From the NCBI RefSeq assembly GCF_029690045.1, contig NZ_CP121464.1, positions 3,720,001 to 3,784,000 on the forward strand: a stretch of 64,000 bases of DNA, written 5' to 3'. The stretch is from Janthinobacterium rivuli (GTDB lineage Bacteria > Pseudomonadota > Gammaproteobacteria > Burkholderiales > Burkholderiaceae_D). Below the pieces are notes generated by a model that worked only from the letters and a program-made list of their open reading frames with translations, had not been told where the DNA came from and ran no database searches. The position numbers and the translations under genes were made by a program. This document shows, piece after piece, positions 29,473-38,487 of this stretch; position 1 is the stretch's first letter; each line of letters opens with the position of its first letter.

Positions 29473-30549
29473 ATGTCATCCCTTTCAACGACGAACACAA
29501 GCAATTTCAGCGACCGCTACGGCCGCCTTCTGCCCGGCCTGCTGCTAAGCGGCGTGGTCGCCTATGGCGCCATTCAATTGGGCAAGCTGGAATGGATGCA
29601 AAGCCACGGCATGAGCGCCCTGACCCTGGCCATCATGCTGGGCATTGTGCTGGGCAACAGTGTGTATGGCCGCCTGGCACCCACGTGCGGCGCGGGCGTG
29701 GCCTTTTCCAAGCAGACATTATTACGACTTGGCATCATCTTGTACGGTTTCCGCCTGACCTTCCAGGATATCGGCCAGGTTGGCCTGGCCGGCATCGCCA
29801 TCGACGCGCTGGTGCTGGCGTCCACGTTTGGCCTGGCCATGTTCCTTGGCACCAAGGTGTTCAAGCTGGAACGCAACAGCGCCATCCTGATCGGCGCGGG
29901 CAGCTCGATTTGCGGCGCGGCGGCCGTGATGGCGACGGAACCCGTCGTCAAGGGGCGCAGCGAAGATGTGACCGTCGCCGTCTCCACCGTTGTTGTGTTC
30001 GGCACTATCGCCATTTTCCTCTACCCATTGCTGTACCAGTTGAACCAAGGCTGGCATCTGCTGGGCGCCACGCCCACCGCGTTTGGCGTGTACATCGGCT
30101 CGACCGTGCATGAAGTGGCGCAAGTGGTAGCTGCCGGCAAGTCGATCGGGCAGGAAGCGGCGAATGCGGCCGTGATCGCCAAGATGGTGCGCGTGATGAT
30201 GCTGGCGCCGTTCCTCGTCATCCTGTCGGCCGTGCTGGCGCGTGGCAAGTCCAAAGGCGGCAACCACGATAAAGCCAGCAAGCTGGCCATTCCCTGGTTC
30301 GCCTTCATCTTCATCGGCGTGGTGGCCTTCAATTCGCTGGGCCTGCTGCCAGCGGGCACCGTCGCCACCATTACCGAACTCGATACGGTCCTGCTGGCCA
30401 TGGCCATGGCGGCCCTGGGCTTGACGACGCATATGTCGGCCATCCGCCGCGCCGGCATCAAGCCGCTGCTGCTGGCCGGCCTGCTGTTCTGCTGGCTGAT
30501 CGCCGGTGGCGCCGCCATCAACCATGTGGTCGCCAGCCTGTTTGCCTGA
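29473..30549 (+). CDS. YeiH/YadS-type putative sulfate exporter
   Basis: A 358-residue membrane protein with about ten helices. ATG 29473 is chosen because GGAG lies six bases upstream; ATGs at 29440 and 29461 are alternatives. The pattern [34 protein letters not shown] and [13 protein letters not shown] marks the conserved sulfate exporter (UPF0324) family. Transport activity has not been firmly shown for most members. Divergent from its likely LysR regulator. Confidence 0.88.
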   Translation: MSSLSTTNTSNFSDRYGRLLPGLLLSGVVAYGAIQLGKLEWMQSHGMSALTLAIMLGIVLGNSVYGRLAPTCGAGVAFSKQTLLRLGIILYGFRLTFQDIGQVGLAGIAIDALVLASTFGLAMFLGTKVFKLERNSAILIGAGSSICGAAAVMATEPVVKGRSEDVTVAVSTVVVFGTIAIFLYPLLYQLNQGWHLLGATPTAFGVYIGSTVHEVAQVVAAGKSIGQEAANAAVIAKMVRVMMLAPFLVILSAVLARGKSKGGNHDKASKLAIPWFAFIFIGVVAFNSLGLLPAGTVATITELDTVLLAMAMAALGLTTHMSAIRRAGIKPLLLAGLLFCWLIAGGAAINHVVASLFA

Positions 30550-30655
30550 CTTTGAGCTTGATTCAAGCCGGGGCCGCTGACGCGGGAGCCGAAAACTTCG
30601 TACAATACAGGTGTTTTGACTCTCAATCCGGCTTCGGCCCCACCCAGGAACACCC

Positions 30656-31297
30656 ATGCATCTCTCGAACTGGCTGCTTTTCTGCAGCGTCGCCCTGCTC
30701 GTCACGTTTTCTCCCGGCCCGGCCGTCTTGCTGGCTATCTCGAATGCTATCGCCGTCGGCCCCCGCCGCGCGATGATCAGCAGCATGGGCAATGGTTTTG
30801 GCCTGTTCATCATTTCCGGCGTGGCCATGGCCGGCATGGGCGTCGTGCTGGCCACTTCGGCCACGGCCTTCATGCTGCTGAAACTGGCTGGCGCCCTGTA
30901 CCTGGTGTACCTGGGCATCAAGCAATGGCGCAGCAGGACCAGCGTCGTGGCCGATGCGCCCGTGGTGGCCGGCGCGGCGAATCCTAATTCGTTCTGGAAA
31001 CTGTTCCGCCAGGGCTTGACGGTGGCGCTGACCAATCCGAAAGCCATCCTGTTCTTCTCGGCACTGTTCCCGCAATTCATCACCCCGGGCGAACCGGTGG
31101 CCATCCAGTTCACCGTGCTGACGACCTCGTTTGTCGCCTGCGCAATGCTGGCCCACTTGTTCTATGCCAACCTGGCGCGCCTGCTGAAAACCCAGCTGGC
31201 CACGCCGGGCCGGGCCAAGCTGTTCAACCGCATCACGGGCGGCGCCTTCGTCTTGCTGGGCCTGAGCCTGCTGCGCCTGCGCAGCAAGGCCGCGTAA
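30656..31297 (+). CDS. LysE/RhtB-family amino acid exporter
   Basis: A 213-residue protein with six membrane helices, AGGA six bases before the ATG, and the family signature FSPGPAVLLAISNAIAVG followed by LTVALTNPKAILFFSALFPQF. It probably exports an amino acid or homoserine lactone-type compound. The stop abuts the convergent hydrolase gene with no gap. Confidence 0.9.
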   Translation: MHLSNWLLFCSVALLVTFSPGPAVLLAISNAIAVGPRRAMISSMGNGFGLFIISGVAMAGMGVVLATSATAFMLLKLAGALYLVYLGIKQWRSRTSVVADAPVVAGAANPNSFWKLFRQGLTVALTNPKAILFFSALFPQFITPGEPVAIQFTVLTTSFVACAMLAHLFYANLARLLKTQLATPGRAKLFNRITGGAFVLLGLSLLRLRSKAA

Positions 31298-32059
31298 CTA
31301 CTGTCGTAAAAATGTCTCGATGCTGGCCGCCAGGGCCAGCGGCGTTTCATTCATCGGATAGTGTCCCGCATTGCCCAGCACCTCCAGCCGGGCTTGCGGG
31401 TACCACGCCAGATACGTGCGGCGCATCAGGGCCGCATCGAAACGGGGGTCATGCTCCCCCACCAGCGCCAGCAAGGGCAATGCCACGCGCGCCGCCTTGA
31501 TTTCTTCACTAAAATCCGTCCCGCTCCACGCGAGGAAATACGCGGCAAACGCGGCTGGATCCGACCGTTCCCAAGAGTATTGCGCCTTCCAGTCCAGCCA
31601 GGCGGCGGGCAAGCGCCCGCCCGTGCTGCGATCGATGATGGCGCGCCGCGCCGCCATGCTATCAGCGGCCGCGAGAAACGTCGCGCGGGCTGCCGCATCG
31701 AAGGCCACGCCGCAGCTGGGCACGGGCGCCACGGCCACCAGTTTGCGCAGGCGCAAGGGCGCCAGCAAGGCCAGCCGTTCCAGCGCCATGCCGCCCATGG
31801 AATGGCCCACCACGCTGAACGTCGCAAAACCGAGCGCATCGGCCAGCGCCAGCGCGTCGCGCGCGACCTCGTCAATCGAGTACGCTCCTGCCGCGCCAAG
31901 CATGCCGCCATAGCCGCGATTGTCCATGAAGACATAGCTGAAACTGGCACCATCGAGGGCCGCTTCCATCGGTTCGAACGCCCGCGCGTCGCCAAACCAG
32001 CCGTGCAAAACGATGATGGCGTGGGGACCATGGCCCACGCGGTGATAGGTATTGTGCAT
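31298..32059 (-). CDS. Alpha/beta hydrolase
   Basis: A 253-residue protein with AGGAG five bases before the ATG. The triad is visible: nucleophile Ser in VGHSMGG, Asp in VGEHDPRF and His in LGNAGHYPMNE, with the oxyanion HGW near the start. No signal peptide, so cytoplasmic. Substrate unknown. Divergent from an AraC gene that may control it. Confidence 0.88.
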   Translation of the reverse strand: MHNTYHRVGHGPHAIIVLHGWFGDARAFEPMEAALDGASFSYVFMDNRGYGGMLGAAGAYSIDEVARDALALADALGFATFSVVGHSMGGMALERLALLAPLRLRKLVAVAPVPSCGVAFDAAARATFLAAADSMAARRAIIDRSTGGRLPAAWLDWKAQYSWERSDPAAFAAYFLAWSGTDFSEEIKAARVALPLLALVGEHDPRFDAALMRRTYLAWYPQARLEVLGNAGHYPMNETPLALAASIETFLRQ

Positions 32060-32144
32060 GTTCACTCCTGAAAAAGAGTCAATGGTAAGCGGCCAGCGAG
32101 CGGCCCGCCTTCGATGCCAGGTCAAATACTGTAGAGTATGGGCC

Positions 32145-32903
32145 ATGGATGATTTTTATACGGAAGTGCCGCGCCCCTTGATCGCCACGGCGCGCGACTA
32201 TGCGGCTGATGCCGTCTTTCCCAGCCACAGCCATGCGCGAGGGCAATTTGCGTATGCGGCGCGCGGTGTCATCAGCGTGCACACGCCGCAAGGCAACTGG
32301 CTGGTGCCGCCGCAACGGGCTTGCTGGGTACCGGCCCAGCTCGTCCACGGCATGCGCATGCATGGCGCCGTGACCATGCACAACGTGTTTATCGACGCAG
32401 CCGCCATCGACGGTGCCGGCTTGCCGCCCCACTGCCAGGTGCTGGACGCCTCGCCGCTGCTGCGCCAGTTGCTGGCCGAGGCCGTGACCGTGGAGGCCCT
32501 GTATGCGGAACAATCGCGGGCCGGACGACTGATGGCCTTGCTGCTTGATGAGATTGCCGCCGCCCAGCCCCTGCCCCTGAGCGCGCCCCTGCCGCAGGAA
32601 CCCCGGCTGGCGCGGCTGTGCACGGAATTTCTACGGCAACCGACTTTGGACCGCAGCCTGGATGCGATGGCGGCGCAAGCCGGCATGAGCCGGCGCACCT
32701 TTACGCGGCAATTCCGCGCCCAGACGGGCCTCGCCTTTGCCCAATGGCGCCAGCAAGCGTGCCTGCTAGCGGCCATCACGCGGCTGGCCGACGGGCAAGC
32801 CGTTACGCGCGTGGCGCTCGACCTCGGCTATGCCAGCCCCAGCGCCTTCACGGCCGCCTTCCGCCGCGTGCTGGGCCAGGCGCCCAGCGAGTATCTGGAC
32901 TAG
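32145..32903 (+). CDS. AraC-family regulator with cupin N-domain
   Basis: A 252-residue regulator. Residues about 10-100 form a cupin (HSHARGQFAYAARGVISV) and 150-250 the paired HTH ending SAFTAAFRRVLGQAPSEYL. The ATG at 32145 begins the conserved part. The stop overlaps that of the convergent CAT-like gene by four bases. It is divergent from the alpha/beta hydrolase gene, a likely target. Confidence 0.87.
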   Translation: MDDFYTEVPRPLIATARDYAADAVFPSHSHARGQFAYAARGVISVHTPQGNWLVPPQRACWVPAQLVHGMRMHGAVTMHNVFIDAAAIDGAGLPPHCQVLDASPLLRQLLAEAVTVEALYAEQSRAGRLMALLLDEIAAAQPLPLSAPLPQEPRLARLCTEFLRQPTLDRSLDAMAAQAGMSRRTFTRQFRAQTGLAFAQWRQQACLLAAITRLADGQAVTRVALDLGYASPSAFTAAFRRVLGQAPSEYLD

Positions 32904-33541
32904 GCAATGATGGCGGCGATGCGCCGCGCCAGCGCCTGCGCCAGTTTCTGCACATGGTAGCCATCGACAAAGCCATGGTGGGCTTGCGCGGAAAACGGTA
33001 TCCGCATGCGGCCATCGTCCTGCGCGGGGCCGAACTTGCCCCAGGTAAAGGTCGGGATGTCGGCATTGCGGTGGCGGTAGATCGGGTGCTCGATGGCCGC
33101 CAGTTCCAGCCATGGCAGGCAGGTGATGAAAATATTGTTGCGCTGCTCGCGCTCGGTCTCTCCGTCACCTGTGTTGATCAGCGCGGAGCTGGCTTCGGCC
33201 AGGCGCTTGGCTTCCAGGCTGCGTGCGATGAATACATCGAGCTGGTCCGTCATCGTGAAACGCGTGTAGTTGAGGTTCTCATCGCCGTTGATGACGGTGT
33301 ACGAGGCGGGAAAATCGTCGATGCGTATCACTTCGCCCTGGTAGATGCGGTACATGAAGTTGTCGATTTCCCTGACCGTATTGAGCAGGCAGAACAGGAA
33401 AAAGTGGAATACGGGGATTTTCCGTTCCTTGCACCACGGCCGGAAATCTGGCACGTCGAGCTGGAAGTTGATGTTGACGAGGGGATTATCGAACGCCCGG
33501 AACAAGTCATAGCGGTCGCGCCGCTTTTCAAAATTTTTCAT
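32900..33541 (-). CDS. Chloramphenicol acetyltransferase-like protein (CatA fold)
   Basis: A 213-residue protein, close to the usual 215-220 of type A chloramphenicol acetyltransferases. It keeps the conserved start (FEKRRDRYDLFRAF), the central NTGDGETEREQRNNIF region and the catalytic HHGFVDGYH, where the first or second His would deprotonate the acceptor. Chromosomal members may acetylate other molecules; resistance cannot be inferred from sequence alone. It stands in core-like sequence with no transposon nearby. Confidence 0.85.
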   Translation of the reverse strand: MKNFEKRRDRYDLFRAFDNPLVNINFQLDVPDFRPWCKERKIPVFHFFLFCLLNTVREIDNFMYRIYQGEVIRIDDFPASYTVINGDENLNYTRFTMTDQLDVFIARSLEAKRLAEASSALINTGDGETEREQRNNIFITCLPWLELAAIEHPIYRHRNADIPTFTWGKFGPAQDDGRMRIPFSAQAHHGFVDGYHVQKLAQALARRIAAIIA

Positions 33542-33578
33542 GCGGCGAGTGTAGACGATGGTGGTGCTGGCGGGCAAG

Positions 33579-34118
33579 TCACGCCGTATCGGCTTGCCAG
33601 TAATCTGCCAGGGCGGCCAGGGCATACTGTCCAGACAGGCTCTCATCCACCTGTACGACAAACGTCAGGAATTGCACGACGGCCTGTCTTTGCGCCGCAT
33701 TGAAGCCGGCGTACTTCGCGATCGCATACGCGCGCGAATCCCGGTTCCGTTCAGACGGTGAAAGCGCATGCACTGTCATTCCGAGCACATCAGTCTCCCA
33801 GCTTGTCCGATGCTGATATGCCACAGCGTAGCGCATGTATGCCGGCAAGTAATACAGAAATTCCTCAGCCTCCATATGGGCGAGCAAACCTTCGCCCTCC
33901 TCGATTTCAGCATCGGGAATCTCTTGCCAGATCGAATCGACTCGATCCTTGCCGCTCGCAACCCATTCCCTCTCGCTGATGTCCTCCGACATACCGTATT
34001 GATCCGTCAAGAGAAATTGACGCAAAGATGTTTCCGGGCGCTGCGTACCAGCGAACGCGCGTTCAATGCAGGCAATCAGGCTGGCCGCGTCCGTCGATAC
34101 ATTATCTGAACAATTCAT
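33579..34118 (-). CDS. DUF6714-like hypothetical protein (179 aa)
   Basis: A soluble, acidic protein with EEFLYYLPAYMRYAVAY, a block resembling the DUF6714 family, and a C-terminal helix AQRQAVVQFLTFVVQ. Function unknown. Its ATG overlaps the stop of the preceding 54-codon gene (TAATG), so it is likely translated as the third gene of an operon led by an MFS transporter. The family name is tentative. Confidence 0.6.
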   Translation of the reverse strand: MNCSDNVSTDAASLIACIERAFAGTQRPETSLRQFLLTDQYGMSEDISEREWVASGKDRVDSIWQEIPDAEIEEGEGLLAHMEAEEFLYYLPAYMRYAVAYQHRTSWETDVLGMTVHALSPSERNRDSRAYAIAKYAGFNAAQRQAVVQFLTFVVQVDESLSGQYALAALADYWQADTA

Positions 34119-34282
34119 TAAAAATCCTTGGATATCCCCAAAATCGCCCGTGCCACCTCGGCCACGCCCTCTTCCACCTCACCAGGCGTTGGCGTCAGGG
34201 CGAAGCGGGTCAATTCCCCGTTCAAGGCATGCTGCGTATCGTGTTTATCGCGCGGCAATGGCAGCGTCATGCGTGGTGTCAT
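34118..34282 (-). CDS. Small coupled ORF (54 aa), possible C-terminal fragment
   Basis: The frame starts with ATG overlapping the MFS stop (ATGA) and ends overlapping the next start. The peptide contains HALNGELTRFALTPTPGEV and EEGVAEVARAI, similar in feel to the last helix of PLP-dependent enzymes and MocR regulators, so it may be a leftover tail of a larger gene kept because it links two cistrons. No function can be assigned. Confidence 0.45.
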   Translation of the reverse strand: MTPRMTLPLPRDKHDTQHALNGELTRFALTPTPGEVEEGVAEVARAILGISKDF

Positions 34283-35499
34283 GTGGCGGCACCGTGCGCC
34301 AGGCCCCGCTGCACTTTCCACGCCAGCGGTAAAGTCAGCAGCAACACGGCCGCCAGCGCCAGCAAGGCCGTCGGCACGCTCGTATGGTCGCCCAGCGCGC
34401 CGAACAGCACGGGCGACAGCGCCCCGCCGCCGATGCTGCCCGTGTAGAACAGGGCAAATGCGTGTTCGCGCTTGCCGGGCTCAGCCAGTTCCGGCACGGC
34501 GCCGTACAACACGGACGAGGTGCCGTTCAGCGCCAGCCCCAGCAGGGGCAGCATGGCCATGACGCCGGCCAGCGGCAGCCACAGGGCCAGCACGATCAGC
34601 AGCGAGGTCATCGATTCCGTCAGCCACACGGTCTTCATCATGCCGATGCGCGCGCCCAGATAGCCGCACAGCAGCTTGCCGAAGGCGCCGCCCACGAACA
34701 GCAAGGACAAAGCCACGCCGATGCCGGCCGTGCCCGCACCCTTGCTTTTCAGCAGGAATGGCAAAAAGGTGAGAAAACCCATGCGCACGGCGCTGTCCAG
34801 GGTGCCCGTGGCCAGCAAGGCGCGGAAACTCGCGTGCGAACCATTGCCCGCAATGGGCTTGCTTACTTTTTTCTGGCTGGCCTGTATGTCGCCGGGCTTG
34901 GGCAGCAGCCACCACAGCAAGCCGGCCGCCGCCAGCCCCAGCAAGCCCAGCAGCGAGACGCTGGCTTGCCAGCTGCAGACCAATAACAGCAAGCCCACCA
35001 GCGCGGGTATCAGGGTCTTGCCGATATCGCCGGCAAAGTTGTAGTGCGACAGCGCTTCCTTCACGCCGCCGCCCGCCTCGTGTGTGTCCGTGACGATGGA
35101 CGAGGCCAGCGGATGCTGGGTGCTGGCGCCCAGGCCGCCCAGCAGCAAGGCGAACAGCAGCACGGCCAGGCCGCCCGCCTGCCCCGCGACCAGGTAGGCG
35201 ACGCCGGCCAGCGCCGTGCCGCCCACCAGCAGGCGTTCGCGTCCCCAGCGCCTGGCCATGCGGCTGGCCAGCAGCTGAAAACCGGCCATCATGCCCGAGT
35301 ACGATCCCCGCAGCAGGCCCACCATGGCATAGCTGATGGCAAACTGCGCCTGCCAGATGGGCAGCAGTACATAGATCACGTCCGTCAAGCCGTCATGCAC
35401 GGCATGCGCGCTGCAGGCGGCGAACAGCGAGCGGCGGCGGATCGGTTTGTCGGAGGGAGGTGCTTCGGGGGACAGCGCGGCAAGCGATGGTTCGTTCAT
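34279..35499 (-). CDS. MFS transporter
   Basis: A 406-residue protein with 12 predicted helices starting at ATG 35499. Motifs RMARRWGRERLLVGGTALA and HYNFAGDIGKTLIPA are those of the major facilitator superfamily, and the overall pattern (HAVHDGLTDVIYVLLP) resembles the fosmidomycin-resistance-like branch of drug exporters. Substrate unknown. First gene of a three-gene overlapping unit. Confidence 0.85.
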   Translation of the reverse strand: MNEPSLAALSPEAPPSDKPIRRRSLFAACSAHAVHDGLTDVIYVLLPIWQAQFAISYAMVGLLRGSYSGMMAGFQLLASRMARRWGRERLLVGGTALAGVAYLVAGQAGGLAVLLFALLLGGLGASTQHPLASSIVTDTHEAGGGVKEALSHYNFAGDIGKTLIPALVGLLLLVCSWQASVSLLGLLGLAAAGLLWWLLPKPGDIQASQKKVSKPIAGNGSHASFRALLATGTLDSAVRMGFLTFLPFLLKSKGAGTAGIGVALSLLFVGGAFGKLLCGYLGARIGMMKTVWLTESMTSLLIVLALWLPLAGVMAMLPLLGLALNGTSSVLYGAVPELAEPGKREHAFALFYTGSIGGGALSPVLFGALGDHTSVPTALLALAAVLLLTLPLAWKVQRGLAHGAAT

Positions 35500-35628
35500 G
35501 ATTCTGCAAGCGGGGAAAACGCGAGACAGCCAGCTTACACCAATTGGCAACTTCGCATCTTGAAGCGTAGCAAGAATAATATTATTGCAAGATTGGTCTG
35601 ACGCAAACGCAGGGGGAGCGCAAACCAG

Positions 35629-35659
35629 GCCCGGCGCCATCACGTTGACGGCGCCGGGC
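35629..35659 (-). terminator. Hairpin after the MXKDX-repeat gene
   Basis: GCCCGGCGCC (35629-35638) and GGCGCCGGGC (35650-35659) form a perfect 10-bp stem eight bases beyond the stop codon of the leftward gene. No T run follows. Confidence 0.6.
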
Positions 35660-35666
35660 TTCCACC

Positions 35667-35969
35667 TTACTTGGCCATCGCATCCTTGGCCATGCCATCC
35701 TTTTTCATTTCATCCTTTTTCATCTCGCCCTTGGCCATGCCGTCTTTCGCCATGGCATCTTTTGCCATGCCATCCTTGGCCATGTGATCCTTCTTCATGT
35801 GCTTCTTGGCCATCGGCTTCTTCATGCCGTCCTTGCCCATCGCATCCTTGTGCATGGCGTCGGCCGAAGCGTCCTTGGCCATGGCATCTTTTTTCATGGC
35901 GTCCTGGGCGAAAGCGGCGCCCGACATGAGGATGGCGGAAGCGATGATGGCGGTGATGCTGGTTTTCAT
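35667..35969 (-). CDS. Pentapeptide MXKDX-repeat protein, exported
   Basis: A 100-residue protein with a signal peptide (SITAIIASAILMSGAAFA) and a body made almost wholly of five-residue units such as DAMAK, DGMAK and DAMKK. This is the MXKDX repeat family of unknown function, rich in Met and Lys and free of Cys. Members often lie near SigF-type sigma factors and metal-stress genes, as here. Met-rich periplasmic proteins may bind copper or scavenge oxidants, an inference. The reverse strand also looks open because the DNA itself is repetitive. Confidence 0.85.
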   Translation of the reverse strand: MKTSITAIIASAILMSGAAFAQDAMKKDAMAKDASADAMHKDAMGKDGMKKPMAKKHMKKDHMAKDGMAKDAMAKDGMAKGEMKKDEMKKDGMAKDAMAK

Positions 35970-36159
35970 GATATGTCCTTGTCTCTGGGTTGTATGGGCG
36001 AGATTGCCCGGTGGTAAAGCTGTTGCTGTGCTACGGGTGATGCTTGCTGCTAAATAACAGGAAGGCCGGGAGGTGGTCAGGGCCAGGCGCATTGCCGCAG
36101 GCAGTACGATTAGTACGACAAGGCAATGCAACGCCGCACTGGCCGGCTCCCCGGTCTTC

Positions 36160-36930
36160 CTAAGAGCCGCCGAACCAGTTGTATCCCTGATTCTCCCAAT
36201 ACCCTCCCGGGTAGGAATTCGTGACGAAAATCGCCTGGATGTGCTTGGGATTCTTGTAGCCCAGCTTGGTCGGCATACGCAATTTCATCGGATAGCCATA
36301 CTTGGGCGGCAATTCCTGGCCGTCATACGTCAGGGCCATGATGGTTTGCGGATGCAGGGCCGTGGCCATGTCGATGCTCGTAAAATAATCGTCGGCGCAC
36401 TTGAAGCCGATGTATTTCGCCGTCGTGTCGGCGCCGACCCGCTTCAGGAAGTGGGAAAACGGCACGCCGCCCCACTTGCCGATGGCGCTCCAGCCTTCCA
36501 CGCAAATGTGGCGCGTCACCTGCGTTTCCTGCGGCAAGGCGCGCAGCTGCGGCAGGGTCCACGGCTTTTTGTCGGCGATCAAGCCGCTCAACTCCAGGCG
36601 CCAGGCGTCGCCGTCGACCTCTTCCACTTCATCCTCGCCGTAATACGCGTTGAATGGAAACGGCCGCGTGATCATGGAATCGGGATACGTGGGCGCCAGC
36701 TTGCTCGGGTCGAACAGCCAGCCTTGCACCGTGTCATTCATGCGCGACACCGCCGTCAAGGCTGTCTCGATGGCGGACGGGTCGCTGGCGTTGCATCCCG
36801 TCAGCAAGGACAGGCCACCCAGGGTCAAACTGCGCTGCAGGAACAAACGGCGCGACGGCTGCTTGATCTGGCGCAAGGCGTCGGCCAGCATGGCCTGGCC
36901 CTGCCTTGGCACGAGGATGGTTTTTTTCAT
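36160..36930 (-). CDS. MsrP/YedY-like molybdopterin oxidoreductase
   Basis: A 256-residue protein; ATG 36930 is chosen because AAGGAG precedes it by six bases. A twin-arginine-type signal (SRRLFLQRSLTLGGLSLL) directs export with cofactor bound. The sulfite-oxidase fold shows the Mo ligand Cys143 in RHICVEGWSAIGKWGG and a closing block KLRMPTKLGYKNPKHI. MsrP reduces oxidised methionine in periplasmic proteins. The electron donor would be the cytochrome b gene immediately upstream, 10 bases away. Third gene of the operon headed by DUF1223. Confidence 0.87.
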   Translation of the reverse strand: MKKTILVPRQGQAMLADALRQIKQPSRRLFLQRSLTLGGLSLLTGCNASDPSAIETALTAVSRMNDTVQGWLFDPSKLAPTYPDSMITRPFPFNAYYGEDEVEEVDGDAWRLELSGLIADKKPWTLPQLRALPQETQVTRHICVEGWSAIGKWGGVPFSHFLKRVGADTTAKYIGFKCADDYFTSIDMATALHPQTIMALTYDGQELPPKYGYPMKLRMPTKLGYKNPKHIQAIFVTNSYPGGYWENQGYNWFGGS

Positions 36931-36940
36931 GATCATCTCC

Positions 36941-37537
36941 TTAGCGGCCGCGCAGCATGGCGACCAGGGTGCGCGGCACCAGCGCCACCATCAGCAAGTG
37001 CACGCCGACAAAGCCCGTCAGCAGCGCCATGGCGATGAAGTGGACTCTGCGCGCGCTTTCGTAGCCGCCCATCAGCTCGCGCAGGAGGGGAAATTGCACG
37101 GACTTCCACAGCACCAGGCCGGACAACACCAGCACGATGCAGTCAAGCATGACGAACAGGTAGGCGGCGCGCTGCACCATGTTGTAGTGACGCGGGTCGG
37201 CATGCGCCAGCTTGCCCTTCAGCGCGGCGGCGAAATCGGCCAGCAGCAGGCGCGGCGACAGGGGAAAGAACTGGCGCCGCAGCCGTCCCGAGACGATATT
37301 GATAATCAGATACAGCAAGCCATTGGCCACCAGCAGCCACATGGCGGCAAAATGCCATTGCAGCGCGCCGCCGAGCCAGCCGCCCAGGGTCAGCGCGCGC
37401 GGCAGTTCGAACGGGAAGAATTGCGCCGCGTTATAAATGCGCCAGCCGCTGGTGGCCAGCACGACCACGGCCACGGCATTGAGCCAGTGCGTGATGCGCA
37501 GCCAGGCGGGGTGGATCACGTTTGCTTGTCCGTTCAT
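36941..37537 (-). CDS. Membrane cytochrome b (b561/hydrogenase type)
   Basis: A 198-residue protein with four membrane helices and paired histidines, including ITHWLNAVAVVVLATSGW, QWHFAAMWLLVANG and RVHFIAMALLTGFVGVHLL, that can hold two b haems. It is not a MsrQ (YedZ) homologue but occupies the same place, next to a MsrP-like gene, so it likely passes quinol electrons to it. The ATG overlaps the DUF1223 stop. Confidence 0.86.
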   Translation of the reverse strand: MNGQANVIHPAWLRITHWLNAVAVVVLATSGWRIYNAAQFFPFELPRALTLGGWLGGALQWHFAAMWLLVANGLLYLIINIVSGRLRRQFFPLSPRLLLADFAAALKGKLAHADPRHYNMVQRAAYLFVMLDCIVLVLSGLVLWKSVQFPLLRELMGGYESARRVHFIAMALLTGFVGVHLLMVALVPRTLVAMLRGR

Positions 37538-38343
37538 CACATCGCTCCCTTCGCGCAGGATGCGGTGCTGACGGCTTGCAGGATGGCGCTGCTGTCGGCC
37601 CGCTGCACGAAGGCGACCACTTGCAGCTGCTCCGGACGCCAGCTGGCGGGCAGGTTGACTTCTCGGCGCAACTGGGCGCGGCCTTGCGCCAGCGCAACCG
37701 GTCCCAACCACAGGCGCACGGCCGCATCGTGCCGCAGGGTGGCGCCGCGGTTTTCGCCGCGCAGCACTTTCGAGACGATCGCGCTTTCGCTGATGGCCAC
37801 GTACAGCTGGCCGCCCGTCCGCGCGTCCGGCGCGCTGGCATCAGCTTCCAGCAGCAGCTTGCTACCCGGCCCCGGCGTGGCGGACAGGTCAATCTTGAGG
37901 GGCGCGGCGGTGGCGTTGATGCGGCGGATGGCGGCCGGCAGTTGCGTATCCCAGCTGCGCAATTCCGTGCCGCCCACAAAAAACTGCGGCGTGTAGGCCA
38001 CGTGGCGCGGCTGGTGGCGCAGCAATTCAGCCTGGCGCGCGTCGAATTGCGCCTGCGCCAGCGGATCCGTCCAGCCGATCTGGTCCCAGTAGGTGACGTG
38101 CAAGGCCAGCGGCACGATCAGGCTGGCCGCTCCCGCTTCCTTGCGCAAGGCGCTCAGGCGCTGGTCGGCGGGCGGGCAGCTGGAACAGCCTTCGCTGCTG
38201 TACAGCTCCACCAGCGCCGCCGTCTGCGGCCCGCTTTGCACGGCGCAGCGCTGGCCGGCCGCCATTTGCGCCATGGCCGGGGATGCCACGACCGTGCCCA
38301 GCACGGGTAAAAGCAGTGTTGCAAGGCGGTGCTTGATGTCCAT
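37537..38343 (-). CDS. DUF1223 thioredoxin-like exported protein
   Basis: A 268-residue protein with a signal peptide (LLPVLGTVVASPAMA). The thioredoxin-fold part opens with ALVELYSSEGCSSCPPADQ, a CSSC redox pair, and has HVTYWDQIGW and YTPQFFVGG blocks typical of DUF1223. It may act in periplasmic thiol chemistry. It heads the operon with cytochrome b and MsrP, all transcribed from a SigF-type promoter. Confidence 0.87.
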   Translation of the reverse strand: MDIKHRLATLLLPVLGTVVASPAMAQMAAGQRCAVQSGPQTAALVELYSSEGCSSCPPADQRLSALRKEAGAASLIVPLALHVTYWDQIGWTDPLAQAQFDARQAELLRHQPRHVAYTPQFFVGGTELRSWDTQLPAAIRRINATAAPLKIDLSATPGPGSKLLLEADASAPDARTGGQLYVAISESAIVSKVLRGENRGATLRHDAAVRLWLGPVALAQGRAQLRREVNLPASWRPEQLQVVAFVQRADSSAILQAVSTASCAKGAM

Positions 38344-38403
38344 GGTCGTTACCCGGTATATTGAAATAAGAAGCGTGAATGAAGAAACGTGCTTGCCTGT
38401 CAA

Positions 38404-38429
38404 TTCGCCGCGATGGCCGGATTGGTTAC
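38404..38429 (-). promoter_or_regulatory. SigF-type promoter of the DUF1223-cytochrome b-MsrP operon
   Basis: On the minus strand GTAACC (complement 38424-38429) is followed by exactly 16 bases and CGAA (complement 38404-38407). GTAACC-N16-CGAA is the consensus reported for SigF-dependent promoters in Caulobacter, whose targets include a YedY/MsrP gene. The start codon is about 60 bases downstream. The sigma factor gene is immediately divergent. Confidence 0.78.
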
Positions 38430-38487
38430 AGCCACCCTCCATTATTTTTGAATTTATTTTTTTCAACGCCTGTCACCAAAGGCCTGC

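Noticed and set aside
32900..33541. Acquired antibiotic resistance island
   Set aside because: Codon use and neighbours look native; no transposase or integrase nearby.
35667..35969. DNA repeat array that could suggest CRISPR or a minisatellite
   Set aside because: The 15-base periodicity encodes MXKDX pentapeptides in one frame and there are no unique spacers.
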